DNA of 64,000 nucleotides from Leptodesmis sichuanensis A121 (lineage in GTDB: Bacteria; Cyanobacteriota; Cyanobacteriia; Leptolyngbyales; Leptolyngbyaceae), in NCBI RefSeq assembly GCF_021379005.1, contig NZ_CP075171.1:4836001-4900000 (forward strand). Direction: 5' to 3'. The first letter of the stretch is position 1. Each line of letters opens with the position of its first letter. This document shows, one piece after another, positions 35,535 through 44,576 of this stretch. Under the pieces are notes generated by a model that ran no database searches, was not told where the DNA came from, and worked only from the letters and a program-made list of their open reading frames with translations. Both the position numbers and the translations under genes were made by a program.

Positions 35535-37295
35535 TCATCCACCCCCTGCCTCTCCCTTGCCCTCACTCCCCTCTCCATCCAAATCAAACTCCTGACTCCA
35601 ATCTGGAATCTCCTCACCCGATCGCCGCCCGTACAGTTGCAATTGGATGAAAGCACGTAGAGGCAGACGTTTGAGTTGACTGAGGGTGAGGGAAGCCATC
35701 TCAGCGGGATGAGGAACCGGGTTAGCTTCAAACAGAATTTGCAGGCGATTGGATTTCAGATTGGTTCTGGCGATCGTGCCCAGTGGTTGTAGCGATTGAT
35801 TCAGCAAAGTTGTTAACTGGGCTAACCAATCTGAGGAAGACATCTGTGCTGAGTCTGCATTGGGAATAGCCTGCCCTGGACTGGACTGAGTCATGGGGGT
35901 TTGCGGCAGGACTTCGCTGGCGTTGGGAATGTCTTCCGGCAGAATGGTGGTGAGAATTTCATCGGTGAGGGTGTTGATCACGGCTAACCGATTGGCCTGT
36001 CGCTCGATCGCCTTCTCAAACAAGTTTCTTACCAGACGGGCATTGCCAAAGGTGCGATCGCGGGTGTTATAAAGCTCGGTCAGCAAGGTTTTCAGTTTCT
36101 CATTGGTCGCTTCTGTGGGACTGAAATGGTTGTCTTTGCACATCTTGTTGAAGATGGCGACCAGTTCATCCGGCGTGTAGTCCTGAAAATAGAAATATCG
36201 ATTGAAGCGGGATTTCAGACCAGGATTGGATTCGACGAAGCGATGCATTTCATTCGTATATCCCGCCGCAATCACGACTAACCGTTTGCGGTAATCTTCC
36301 ATGCGCTTCAGCAACACATCCACTGCTTCCTGGCCAAAATCGCGGGAACTGTCTTCGGGAATCAGAGCATAGGCTTCATCGATGAACAGTAAACCATCCA
36401 GGGCTTCGTTCACCTTTTCATCCACTTTTTTGGCTGTGCCACCGATGTAGTCTGCAACCAATCCGGCTCGATCAGTTTCTACTAACTGGCCTTTCTCCAG
36501 AAACCCAAGGCTCCGAAAAATGCGGCCCATCAACCGGGCAACAGTGGTCTTGCCGGTTCCAGGGGGGCCACTGAAGACGGAATGCAGCGAGACGGAGGCA
36601 TTCGCCAATCCCCGCTCGGTTCGCACTTTTTGCACTTTCAAAAAGTTGGTGAGGGTTTTCACTTCTTCTTTAATATTGTTCATCCCCACCAGTTGATTCA
36701 GTTCATCCAGCACCTGCTCTAGAGTTTCTTGGGTTGGGGGGGCTGGAGCCGCAGTCGGGGACTGGGAAGCCTGTTGCAGGTAGGGGGTTGGATCTTCGTA
36801 GGTGTGGAGCGATCGCCAGACTACTGATAAGGCTGCCATCTCCTCCATAGAAATGTCCCCATCTGCTTTCACAATCACCTGGGCAAAGCGGTAGATGGCA
36901 TTCATCGTGGTTTCCAATAACCGGGTTCCCTGTTGCTCATCCAACTGGTTCAAAACCGATGGCAAAATCAGGTGATCTTCTGGGCCAAAGTTATTCTTTA
37001 ACTCCACCAATAGTTTCACCGTCTGTTTCTGATACTTCAGCCGTACATCCCTGGAGGTATCCCATTCATTCAGCACTACCTTGAGCGTCTCCCTGTCCTG
37101 CTTAATCAAGGCATGAACCACCAGAAAGCCGAGCAGTTCATTAGGAGAAATGTCATTGTTACTCCGTCCACAGATCAAAACTATCTTGGCCAGATCTGTC
37201 AGCAAAAACTGTTCAAACTCCTGGCCCCGTTCCAGTAAGGGCTGCACAGTTTTGTAAAGATCGTTGGCTTCGCGTTTGATTTCTTGGGTATCCAC
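35535..37295 (-). CDS. CbxX/CfqX-type AAA ATPase with TerB-like N-terminal domain
   Basis: This 586-residue cytoplasmic ATPase has a helical N-terminal region with a TerB-like stretch (VKADGDISMEEMAALSVVW near 140). An AAA core of the CbxX/SpoVK kind follows from ~205: Walker A GPPGTGKTTVARL, Walker B LLFIDEAYAL, a PGLKSRFNRYFYF arginine finger region, and a helical lid. CbxX relatives remodel rubisco or other complexes; the target here is unknown. A C-terminal domain (~480-575) has no recognised family. The last residues are Glu/Gly-rich and are encoded by the low-complexity repeat type of the adjacent gap. Confidence 0.85.
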   Translation of the reverse strand: MDTQEIKREANDLYKTVQPLLERGQEFEQFLLTDLAKIVLICGRSNNDISPNELLGFLVVHALIKQDRETLKVVLNEWDTSRDVRLKYQKQTVKLLVELKNNFGPEDHLILPSVLNQLDEQQGTRLLETTMNAIYRFAQVIVKADGDISMEEMAALSVVWRSLHTYEDPTPYLQQASQSPTAAPAPPTQETLEQVLDELNQLVGMNNIKEEVKTLTNFLKVQKVRTERGLANASVSLHSVFSGPPGTGKTTVARLMGRIFRSLGFLEKGQLVETDRAGLVADYIGGTAKKVDEKVNEALDGLLFIDEAYALIPEDSSRDFGQEAVDVLLKRMEDYRKRLVVIAAGYTNEMHRFVESNPGLKSRFNRYFYFQDYTPDELVAIFNKMCKDNHFSPTEATNEKLKTLLTELYNTRDRTFGNARLVRNLFEKAIERQANRLAVINTLTDEILTTILPEDIPNASEVLPQTPMTQSSPGQAIPNADSAQMSSSDWLAQLTTLLNQSLQPLGTIARTNLKSNRLQILFEANPVPHPAEMASLTLSQLKRLPLRAFIQLQLYGRRSGEEIPDWSQEFDLDGEGSEGKGEAGGG

Positions 37296-37419
37296 GGGTG
37301 GCTCCTTGGGAGAGGAAATTGGGATAGGGATGGGGGAGTAAGGAAATAGGGACTATACAGATCCAATCCCGATCGCTCATCGTACTGCCTAATGAACCTT
37401 TCAATAGAGTAGCGAAGCA

Positions 37420-37812
37420 ATGACAACCGTAACTCTTTCGACAGAAGCAATTCAGGCGGTAGTGCAAGATTATTTTGCAGCCACGCGATCGATGGATGGG
37501 GAGGCATGGGTTGCGACGTTTGCGCCCGATGGGGTATGTTATGACCCGGCGAGTCCACCGTTACATGGGCATACAGCATTACGCGGCTTCTTTCAACAAA
37601 TTACCGGACTGTTCGACCGGGTAGGACTGCAGGAAGAATTTATGTCTATCCAGGGAAACGAGGTAGCGGTGAAGTGGATAGGTCGGGGCGTGAGCAAAAA
37701 TGGTCGAGAGGTCACGTTTGCAGGCATTGACATCTTTGAGATTAATGACCAGGGCAAGATTCAGGTTGTCAAAGGCTATTGGGATCCGGTGGCAATGATG
37801 GCAGCGCTATGA
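37420..37812 (+). CDS. SnoaL/NTF2-like family protein
   Basis: This 130-residue cytoplasmic protein has the cone-shaped NTF2 fold pattern: an N-terminal helix ending in YFAATRSMDGEAWVATFAPDG, a GHTALRGFFQQ helix, and strands ending GIDIFEINDQGKIQVVKGYWDP. Relatives include SnoaL-like cyclases and steroid isomerases, but many have no known activity. It is divergent from the AAA ATPase and convergent with the kinase gene. Confidence 0.82.
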   Translation: MTTVTLSTEAIQAVVQDYFAATRSMDGEAWVATFAPDGVCYDPASPPLHGHTALRGFFQQITGLFDRVGLQEEFMSIQGNEVAVKWIGRGVSKNGREVTFAGIDIFEINDQGKIQVVKGYWDPVAMMAAL

Positions 37813-37855
37813 AAGCGGGGAGGGGATGATGAGATGGAGCAATCCCATCCCCCCG

Positions 37856-40231
37856 TCACCTCAGTGGTACAAAGGTGTAACCCTGTTCCCCCTTCTGCCC
37901 CAAGGGAGCCACGGTGATGTAGGCTGGCTGATTCTGGCGATTACCTTTGGCCTGAAAACTAATGGAACCTTCTGCTCCGGGAGTCGAGAAATTGGGTTGG
38001 GAAAGAATCCGCTGGATACCGATCCGGGAGGGATCCTGAGCGATCGCGGCCAGCAACACTTTAGTGGCATCATAGGCCAGCACTGTCCGCCAGGTTACCA
38101 GATTTTCGTGTTTCCAGAGGGCAGAAGCCTGCTGCAAGAAGGGTAATCCAGTGGGATCAACGGGTACGGCCACGACCATGCCGACGGCTTTTTCCTTGGC
38201 GATTCTAGGAACCTTGAAGTTATACATGATGTCGCCTGCCAGCACAGGGAGTCTGCGATTATTGTTTTCAATCACCCGAATCGCCCGATCCATAACATCG
38301 GCATTGGGCACCAGCATCAGTACCTCCGCCCGGTTAGCGATCGCCCGATTCACACTTTCTTCTGCATCAAAATCTGGTCGAGAGAGATCCATTTCATCCA
38401 CGACGGTTACGTCCTGCACCCCGCTATAGTCCAGTGCGTTTCTAAATTCCCTGGTCAGGGATTTACTGTAGCTGTCATTAGGGTTATAAAAAATTGCCAC
38501 CTTGCGCTTGTTCAGGCGGGTCAGCATATAATCTTTCAACGCTTTGGCCGTCTGATTATCCGTGACCATCGTGCGAAAGATGAAATTTCCTACATCGGAG
38601 AGCGGTACGGCTGAACTGACCGGAGCCACCATCACGAGTTGCTGATCCTGATACACTTTGGCCGCTTCGATACTGGTATTGCTGCTGCCATGCCCGACTA
38701 CGCCTAATACCTGCGGATCCCTGGCCAGCAATTCCGCCATCTGTTTGGCAGTTTCCGGTTGGCCATTGTCATCGGCGATCGCCACCCTTAAAGGAACATT
38801 ATTGATCCCGCCTGCCCGATTAATTTCATCCTGGGCTTGAGCCACCCCCCGCAAAATTTCCATGCCTTGAGCCAGAGACGGGCTGTTAACCGGGATCACG
38901 ACGGCAATTTCGTAGGATTTAGCTGTACCGATGCGAGCGTTATTTAAATAAATCAGAGTTTCCGGATCAGTTGGATCTTGTTGACGCGCTTTTTCCAATG
39001 CGGCGATCGCCTGACTGTAATTTCCAGCGGCAATTGCATCAATTCCAGCCTGTTTTTCCGGACTGGACTGCCACTGATTCAGCAAATTTTCTCCCACGCT
39101 GATGCGATCGCTGGCAGTCGCCGCTGTCGTGGAATCCGTCGGTGAAGTTCCCAGCGGTGGAAAAATTCGAGGAGTTGACAACTCTTTGACCAGGGCTGCG
39201 ATCGCCAGAGTCCCCAGCAGGGCCAATCCAATACGAGTCAGAGATTTCCGGCTTCGCGTGGCAGGAGTTACCTGGGTGGAAACGGGCCTGGATTGCAAGG
39301 ACTGGCTTCCTTCCAGGGATTGGGCTGCAGTTTTGTCGGCCAGAACAGTGGGAGAGCTACTGGAAAATTCCCCTGAAAAGTCAATCCTACTCACCAGGGT
39401 TGGAGCTTTGCTAATTACGTCTCGCAGAGCTTCCAGGACTTCACTGGCTGATTGATAGCGGTCTGCGAAGTGATACCGGGTCATCTTGTCAAGCACATCG
39501 GCCAGTTCATCACTGACCTGAGCCTGATCCCGCCAGATCAGTTCAGAGGTTTGGTAGTCTGTCGGCAACTGGGATGGATGCAACCCCGTGAGGGCTTGAA
39601 TCCCCACGATTCCCAGCGAATACAGATCGCTGCTAAACCGGGGACGACCCATACACTGCTCGCTGGCTGCATACCCAGAGGTGTAGACCGGCATACTGAG
39701 ACTGGTATCTCCGGTGGCTTCCACGATCGTGTTGCCCAGAGTCTTAACCGCTCCGAAATCAATCAAGACCAACTTGCTGTCCTGACGGCGACGGATCAGG
39801 TTAGCGGGTTTAATATCCCGATGCACCACACCCTGAGCATGAACAAATTCCAGAATGCCCAACACATCTTCCAGTAAGGGGATCACTTCATCCTCAGAGA
39901 GGCGCACCCCTTTAACCAGTTCCTCGCTGAGCGGATGGCCTTCAATAAACTCCTGTACTAGATAAAACTGATGATTCTCTTCAAAGTAAGCCAGTAGGCG
40001 AGGAATGCGATCGTGCCTGCCCAATCGCTCTAAGGTTTCCGCCTCGGCCTGAAATAGCCGCCGTACCTGCTGCAATACCGCCGGATCATTGCTACTGAAG
40101 GTGAGATGTTTCAACACACAGCGGGGATTGCCGGGACGTTGGGTATCTTCCGCAATATAGGTATGGCCAAAGCCCCCAGAGGCCAGTACATTAACGACCT
40201 TATAGCGTGAGCCGATCAGTTCGCCTATCAT
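37856..40231 (-). CDS. Ser/Thr protein kinase fused to a branched-chain amino acid-type periplasmic binding domain
   Basis: This 791-residue protein joins a cytoplasmic kinase to an extracytoplasmic receptor. The kinase (~7-275) has the Gly loop LASGGFGHTYIA, catalytic HRDIKPANLI and IDFGAV. A transmembrane helix near 330-350 (IGLALLGTLAIAAL) is followed by a TPR-like linker (AIAAGNYSQAIAALEKARQQDPTDPETL). A type I periplasmic binding domain (~440-785) contains GVVGHGSSNTSIEAAKVYQDQ and LVMVAPVSSAVPLS. It should sense a small ligand outside the membrane and phosphorylate inside. The ATG at 40231 replaces an upstream frame that enters a repeat copy. Confidence 0.9.
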   Translation of the reverse strand: MIGELIGSRYKVVNVLASGGFGHTYIAEDTQRPGNPRCVLKHLTFSSNDPAVLQQVRRLFQAEAETLERLGRHDRIPRLLAYFEENHQFYLVQEFIEGHPLSEELVKGVRLSEDEVIPLLEDVLGILEFVHAQGVVHRDIKPANLIRRRQDSKLVLIDFGAVKTLGNTIVEATGDTSLSMPVYTSGYAASEQCMGRPRFSSDLYSLGIVGIQALTGLHPSQLPTDYQTSELIWRDQAQVSDELADVLDKMTRYHFADRYQSASEVLEALRDVISKAPTLVSRIDFSGEFSSSSPTVLADKTAAQSLEGSQSLQSRPVSTQVTPATRSRKSLTRIGLALLGTLAIAALVKELSTPRIFPPLGTSPTDSTTAATASDRISVGENLLNQWQSSPEKQAGIDAIAAGNYSQAIAALEKARQQDPTDPETLIYLNNARIGTAKSYEIAVVIPVNSPSLAQGMEILRGVAQAQDEINRAGGINNVPLRVAIADDNGQPETAKQMAELLARDPQVLGVVGHGSSNTSIEAAKVYQDQQLVMVAPVSSAVPLSDVGNFIFRTMVTDNQTAKALKDYMLTRLNKRKVAIFYNPNDSYSKSLTREFRNALDYSGVQDVTVVDEMDLSRPDFDAEESVNRAIANRAEVLMLVPNADVMDRAIRVIENNNRRLPVLAGDIMYNFKVPRIAKEKAVGMVVAVPVDPTGLPFLQQASALWKHENLVTWRTVLAYDATKVLLAAIAQDPSRIGIQRILSQPNFSTPGAEGSISFQAKGNRQNQPAYITVAPLGQKGEQGYTFVPLR

Positions 40232-40265
40232 CACATTCCTAATGGCGGCAGGTTTTCTCTCTAAG

Positions 40266-40320
40266 CAAACCTTGTCCCAGTCCAGAATCATTTGTTCTTG
40301 GGAAACCCCAGTTTTGTGGC
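40266..40320. repeat. Partial copy of palindromic repeat family A
   Basis: AAACCTTGTCCCAGTCCAGAA matches the inverted left end in short segments (CTTGTCCCAG, TCCAGAA). The right half has decayed (TTCTTGGGAAACCCC). It lies just upstream of the kinase fusion start. Confidence 0.5.
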
Positions 40321-40429
40321 TGAACCTGGTTCAGTTGACAGAGAAACACTTTCTATTGACTCTACCGCGACGGCACTTATCTCGCCAGAGTTAGACAGCT
40401 ACATTCACAGTTAAAGGCATAATTTGGAA

Positions 40430-40560
40430 TTATGGATTTTGAATTTGGAATTAAAAATTCGGAATTTGGAATTGTCCTGTGTCATTGGTTATCTACTCAT
40501 CCACCCCCCTCTTCCCTAATCCCCACCCCCCAATTCTCAATCCCCAGTTTCCAATTCTCC
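40430..40560. repeat. Low-complexity repeat upstream of endonuclease V
   Basis: GGAATTATGGATTTTGAATTTGG-like units in short form (ATTTTGAATT, GGAATTAAAAATT) are followed by C-rich units (CCCCACCCCCCAATTCTC). It extends the endonuclease V reading frame upstream by 44 codons without being part of the protein. Confidence 0.7.
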
Positions 40561-40563
40561 ACC

Positions 40564-41292
40564 ATGCAACTTCATGTTCTCCATGACTGGAACCTGACTC
40601 CGGAGGCCGCGATCGCCCTGCAACAAAAATTACGCGATCGAGTCGTCCTGACAGATCAATTCGGGGAGGTGCGATATGTGGCTGGGGTTGATGTGGGGTT
40701 TGAAGCGGGGGGTACGGTGACTCGTGCGGCAGTAGCGGTGTTGAGTCTGGAGGATTTGCAGTTGCAGGATCGGGCGATCGCCCGTCGTCCGACTGAATTT
40801 CCTTATATTCCTGGTCTACTCTCATTTCGGGAAGTGCCTGCTGTTCTAGATGCGTTGGAAAACCTTCAGATCGAACCGGATTTGATCCTGTGCGATGGTC
40901 AGGGGATCGCTCATCCTCGCCGGTTTGGGATCGCCTGTCATTTGGGAGTATTAATCGATCGGCCAACTATTGGAGTCGCGAAATCACTGCTGGTCGGTCG
41001 TCATGCCGAGTTACCGGAGCAACGAGGAAGCTGGCAACCACTGATCCACAAAGGCGAAACCATTGGAGTGGCCCTGAGAACCCGCCCTGGCACTAAACCT
41101 GTCTATATTTCTCCCGGCCATCGGATTTCTCTTGAAACGGCGATCGCCTACGTGATGCGCTGCACCACTAAATATCGGCTCCCGGAAACAACTCGCTATG
41201 CTCACAAACTGGCTTCTGGCCCTGCGATCGATGCAGAGGAGGTGGTTCAGGTAGGGAAGACGGCAGAGCAGTTACCGTTGTTTGGGGAATAG
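40564..41292 (+). CDS. nfi: Endonuclease V (deoxyinosine-specific nuclease)
   Basis: Endonuclease V nicks DNA near deoxyinosine and starts repair of deaminated adenine. The 242-residue protein has the catalytic Asp in [11 protein letters not shown], the DNA-wedge [11 protein letters not shown], the metal Asp in [16 protein letters not shown], and [10 protein letters not shown]. Start at 40564 (MQLHVLHDW) matches family length. The longer frame from 40432 runs through repeat DNA and is not credible. Confidence 0.92.
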   Translation: MQLHVLHDWNLTPEAAIALQQKLRDRVVLTDQFGEVRYVAGVDVGFEAGGTVTRAAVAVLSLEDLQLQDRAIARRPTEFPYIPGLLSFREVPAVLDALENLQIEPDLILCDGQGIAHPRRFGIACHLGVLIDRPTIGVAKSLLVGRHAELPEQRGSWQPLIHKGETIGVALRTRPGTKPVYISPGHRISLETAIAYVMRCTTKYRLPETTRYAHKLASGPAIDAEEVVQVGKTAEQLPLFGE

Positions 41293-41400
41293 GGAATAGG
41301 GATTGGGGATGAGGGGGAGGCATTATTCCCTATTCAACGCTCACCATGCACTATCCACTCTATTTCTCTCCTGCCCTTCGTCTTCTTTCCTTCTGACCAT

Positions 41401-41435
41401 AAAAAATACACTCCAGGCTGGAAAATCCTGAAGTG
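41401..41435 (-). terminator. Rho-independent terminator of petF
   Basis: On the minus strand a nine-base stem (CACTTCAGG with CCTGGAGTG, one G-U pair) is followed by TATTTTTTA. It lies about 90 bases after the petF stop, on the matching strand. Confidence 0.75.
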
Positions 41436-41521
41436 CATCTTGTGAACCGAAACCATTGGGCAGGGCGATCGCAACAGGCAATTGCTCTGCCAAAGGTTGA
41501 AGCTGTTCTTTGCCGGTAACT

Positions 41522-41821
41522 TTAGTACAAGGCTTCTTCTTGGTGGGTTTGAATGGTGCAATCAGAAGTTGGATAGGCCACGCAGGTCAGCACATATCCA
41601 GCTTGAATTTGATCATCATCCAGGAAGGATTGGTCAGACTGGTCGATAGTACCAGAAATCAGTTTGCCTGCACAGGTTGAACAAGCACCTGCACGGCAGG
41701 AATAGGGCAAATCAATCCCTTGCTCTTCAGCAGCATCCAGGATGTACTCATCATCGGGAACTTCGATGGTGGTGTTTAATCCTTGCTCTTCGTTGATTAG
41801 AGTAACCTTATAAGTTGCCAT
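41522..41821 (-). CDS. petF: Plant-type [2Fe-2S] ferredoxin I
   Basis: This 99-residue soluble electron carrier accepts electrons from photosystem I and gives them to FNR and other enzymes. The cluster ligands are in [15 protein letters not shown] (three Cys) and the fourth in [12 protein letters not shown]. The C-terminus HQEEALY is typical of cyanobacterial PetF. A rho-independent terminator follows, and an inverted repeat lies 70 bp upstream. Confidence 0.95.
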   Translation of the reverse strand: MATYKVTLINEEQGLNTTIEVPDDEYILDAAEEQGIDLPYSCRAGACSTCAGKLISGTIDQSDQSFLDDDQIQAGYVLTCVAYPTSDCTIQTHQEEALY

Positions 41822-41890
41822 TGAGTGATCCTCTCAATAATGGATACAGCACATTAAGCCTCTGATGGTTGATTCAGCAGTCTATAGTTT

Positions 41891-41906
41891 GTTAAGACTA
41901 CTTAAC
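41891..41906 (-). promoter_or_regulatory. Inverted repeat upstream of petF
   Basis: GTTAAGACTACTTAAC is a perfect 6-4-6 inverted repeat, 70 bases upstream of the petF start. On the minus strand a TATAGA lies just downstream of it, so it may be an operator next to the -10 region. The 340-bp gap between petF and bvdR shows nothing else clear. Confidence 0.35.
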
Positions 41907-42161
41907 ACTCAACTTCATCACTTTCGATACTACGGGATAAAGCCCCCTTTAAAGCTGTTGTACTCCCCCTGGGATGAACGGGATTCGTAATGGAAATAAG
42001 CAATTTAATCTGCTTATCTTATAGGACGATGGGAAACGGCTAGATCCGGTTGCTCAAAAACTCCCTAAAGCCTGGAGGGTACTGTCTGTTCCCTGGTTTC
42101 ATTGATTTTCAGGTCACTAAAAAATGTTTAATATTAACCTTTAAGTCTATGATTTTTTCTT

Positions 42162-43202
42162 ATGAGTCAATCACACCCCTTTCATTTGGGAATTGGTTTG
42201 GCAGGAACAGGCTACGCAGCGAAATTAAGAGCTGAAGCCCTGATGACAGACGCACGTGCCAAACTGGTTGCGATCGCTGGACACGATTTTGAGCGAACTC
42301 AACTTTTCAGTCAGACCTATCAGGCGATCGCCTACCCCTCCTGGCAAGACTTATTAAATAGACCTGATATTGATCTGGTCATCATTGCTACCATCAACCA
42401 GGATCACGGCAAGATTGCCAGAGCCGCCTTGCAAGCCGGGAAGCACGTCGTTATAGAGTATCCGCTGGCACTGGATCCAGCCGAGGCGCAAGAGGCGATC
42501 GCTCTAGCCAGGGCACAAAACAAACTCCTGCATGTCGAACACATTGAGTTATTGGGAGGCGTACATCAAGCTCTCAAAGCATCCCTACCCCTCATTGGTA
42601 AAGTCTTCTACGCCCGCTACGCCACGATCAAACCCGAACGCCCCGCCCCTCAGCGTTGGAGCTATCACTACGACCAGTTTGGCTTTCCCCTCGTTGGTGC
42701 CCTTTCCCGTCTGCATCGCCTGATCGACCTGTTCGGCCACGTTACCCACGTCACCTGCCAAGCCCAGTTCTGGCCCCCCGATTCCCGATCCCCGATCTCC
42801 GATCCCCAATTTCCCATTCCCGATTTCCGATCCCCAATCTCCTACTACACCTCCTGTCTCTGTACGGCCCACCTCTACTTTCAAACGGGACTCCTGGCTG
42901 AAGTCACCTACGGTAAAGGAGCCGCTCTCTGGGAAGCCGAACGCAAATTTACCGTGCATGGCGATCAGGGAGCACTCGTGATGGATGGCGATCAGGGCCG
43001 GTTGATCACCGCTGCTGGCAGTCAAGCGATCGCAGTCGGCGGACGACGGGGCTTATTTGCCAGAGATACCGCAATGGTGATCGATCATCTCCTGGCGGGT
43101 GTCCCTCTCTACATCACCCCGGAAGCCAGCCTGTACACTTTGAAAGTGGCTGATGCCACTCGTCGGGCGGCTGAAACGGGGCAGACGATCGCGCTTGAAT
43201 AA
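42162..43202 (+). CDS. bvdR: Biliverdin reductase with a low-complexity insertion
   Basis: BvdR reduces biliverdin to bilirubin with NAD(P)H and supports phycobilin-linked tetrapyrrole metabolism. The 346-residue protein resembles Synechocystis BvdR: Rossmann IGLAGTGYAAKLRAEAL, IIATINQDHGKIARAALQAGKHVV, then LLHVEHIELLGGVHQ, APQRWSYHYDQFGFPLVGALSR, and a C-terminal RRGLFARDT. About 18-24 residues at ~205-228 (SRSPISDPQFPIPDFRSPIS) are Pro/Ser-rich, absent from the family, and encoded by intergenic-type repeat DNA. The frame stays open across it. Confidence 0.88.
   Translation: MSQSHPFHLGIGLAGTGYAAKLRAEALMTDARAKLVAIAGHDFERTQLFSQTYQAIAYPSWQDLLNRPDIDLVIIATINQDHGKIARAALQAGKHVVIEYPLALDPAEAQEAIALARAQNKLLHVEHIELLGGVHQALKASLPLIGKVFYARYATIKPERPAPQRWSYHYDQFGFPLVGALSRLHRLIDLFGHVTHVTCQAQFWPPDSRSPISDPQFPIPDFRSPISYYTSCLCTAHLYFQTGLLAEVTYGKGAALWEAERKFTVHGDQGALVMDGDQGRLITAAGSQAIAVGGRRGLFARDTAMVIDHLLAGVPLYITPEASLYTLKVADATRRAAETGQTIALE
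42776..42842 (+). repeat. Low-complexity repeat inserted in frame in bvdR
   Basis: Units such as GATTCCCGATCCCCGATC, CCGATCCCCAATTTCCC and CCGATTTCCGATCCCC are the reverse-strand form of the GGGGATCGGGAATCGG-type units in cmk. They interrupt BvdR between QAQFW and YYTSCLCTAHLYFQTG. Confidence 0.75.
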
Positions 43203-43204
43203 GG

Positions 43205-43318
43205 GGATTGGATTTTGGATTTGCGATTTTGAATTGAGTCCCGAACTATCAAGGGCCAAAAATTCCCAATTCCTAATTCCTAATTGAAAATCTTTAATTC
43301 AAAATTTTTAATTCACCC
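43205..43318. repeat. Low-complexity intergenic repeat between bvdR and the amidase gene
   Basis: The gap is largely GATTTTGGATTTGCGATTTT, AATTCCCAATTCCTAATTCC and TTTAATTCAAAATTTTTAATTC-type units. It separates convergent genes. No clear terminator was seen. Confidence 0.75.
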
Positions 43319-44422
43319 CTACCCTCCTTGACCCAGATATCGCAAAATTCCCCGTGCGATCGCGGCGGCCATCCGGCTGCGGTAGGCTGGAGTACTGAGT
43401 TGGGCGGCATCCTCTACCCCTGTAACAAAGCCCACTTCTAATAATACGGCTGGCATGGATGTGCGCCGGATGACATAGAAGCGGGCCTGCCGGACGCGGC
43501 GATCGCGGGCACCCGTATCTTCCAGGATCGTTTGGTGGATTACTTGTGCCAGTTGCTTGCCAGTGTTGTAATAGTAGGTTTCAATGCCACTGATGTCGCT
43601 GCGATTGGCAGGCATGGCGTTGGCATGAATACTGACAAAAATGGTGGCATTTGCCCGTTCGGCCATTTGCACCCGCGGTTCTAACCCCAGGTCATATTCT
43701 CCATTGCGGGTCAGGACAACCGTGATGCCCTGCTGCTCCAATAAACTTGTAACCTGCTGGCTAATATCCAATACAATATCCGTCTCCCGCAGCCCACCAA
43801 TACCCACAGCACCCGGATCCGGCCCCCCATGTCCAGGATCGATGACCACCACTCTGCGGCCATTTGGCACCGTAGACGGCCCAGTAGACAAAGAACGGGG
43901 CAATCTCAGCCCTGGGTTTACTGGAGTGGGCTGAACTCCGGTAGCCGTTACTGGAGGGTTAGCAGCTACCGGGGCTTGGGGAACTTCAATATCCTGACTA
44001 GGGAGAATTTCAGAGGTGGCAAGCAGAGGAGAAAACTTGGCTGGTGGAAGCTCTACGATCCATTGACGCGCAGAGTTATAGCGCACCCGAATTTGCTTCG
44101 GATCGAGGGTATAGCCCCGATCAAGTTCCAGGACAATGCGGGTCGTTTCCCGATCGAACTGGGCCACTCGTAAGGTAGCAAACTTACCGCTGACTGCCTC
44201 CGTTTGCTTGGGACGACCCAGTTTCGTTCCGGGCAAGTCAATCACCAGCCGGGTGGGGTTATACAGCAATCGAGCACGGGGTTGTACCCCTTCATCGGTG
44301 CTCAGTTCCAGTTGGTTTTGTCGGGAGTCAAAGCGCCAGGATTGGAGAGTTGTGGCACTCGCGATCGACGTGAGTAGCAACCAGGCTCCCACCAACCCAG
44401 GAAACAACCAGCGTAATTTCAC
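43319..44422 (-). CDS. amiC: N-acetylmuramoyl-L-alanine amidase with AMIN domain
   Basis: This 367-residue periplasmic enzyme cuts the peptide from peptidoglycan glycan chains, as in septum splitting. It has a signal peptide (~1-23), an AMIN domain at ~25-125, a Pro-rich linker, and an Amidase_3 domain at ~188-365. Zinc ligands are visible in IDPGHGG, LRETD and SIHANAM, and the catalytic Glu in LEVGFVTG. The gene symbol is by analogy with filamentous cyanobacterial AmiC proteins. Confidence 0.9.
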   Translation of the reverse strand: MKLRWLFPGLVGAWLLLTSIASATTLQSWRFDSRQNQLELSTDEGVQPRARLLYNPTRLVIDLPGTKLGRPKQTEAVSGKFATLRVAQFDRETTRIVLELDRGYTLDPKQIRVRYNSARQWIVELPPAKFSPLLATSEILPSQDIEVPQAPVAANPPVTATGVQPTPVNPGLRLPRSLSTGPSTVPNGRRVVVIDPGHGGPDPGAVGIGGLRETDIVLDISQQVTSLLEQQGITVVLTRNGEYDLGLEPRVQMAERANATIFVSIHANAMPANRSDISGIETYYYNTGKQLAQVIHQTILEDTGARDRRVRQARFYVIRRTSMPAVLLEVGFVTGVEDAAQLSTPAYRSRMAAAIARGILRYLGQGG

Positions 44423-44576
44423 AGTCTCGTACCTCGTACAATCTTTCGCAGTGTGAGTGCGGCAATTTGCCCACTGTAGCGCTTTGACGGCGTTGTCAGC
44501 TTATCATGTTCCCGTGTGGATTGAAGGAGATTCAGTTGGTGGCCACCATTCACTACAGTGTATTGCTGCCAACTGC

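Noticed and set aside
40432-40563. N-terminal extension of endonuclease V
   Set aside because: It is encoded by low-complexity repeat DNA and the family starts at the later ATG.
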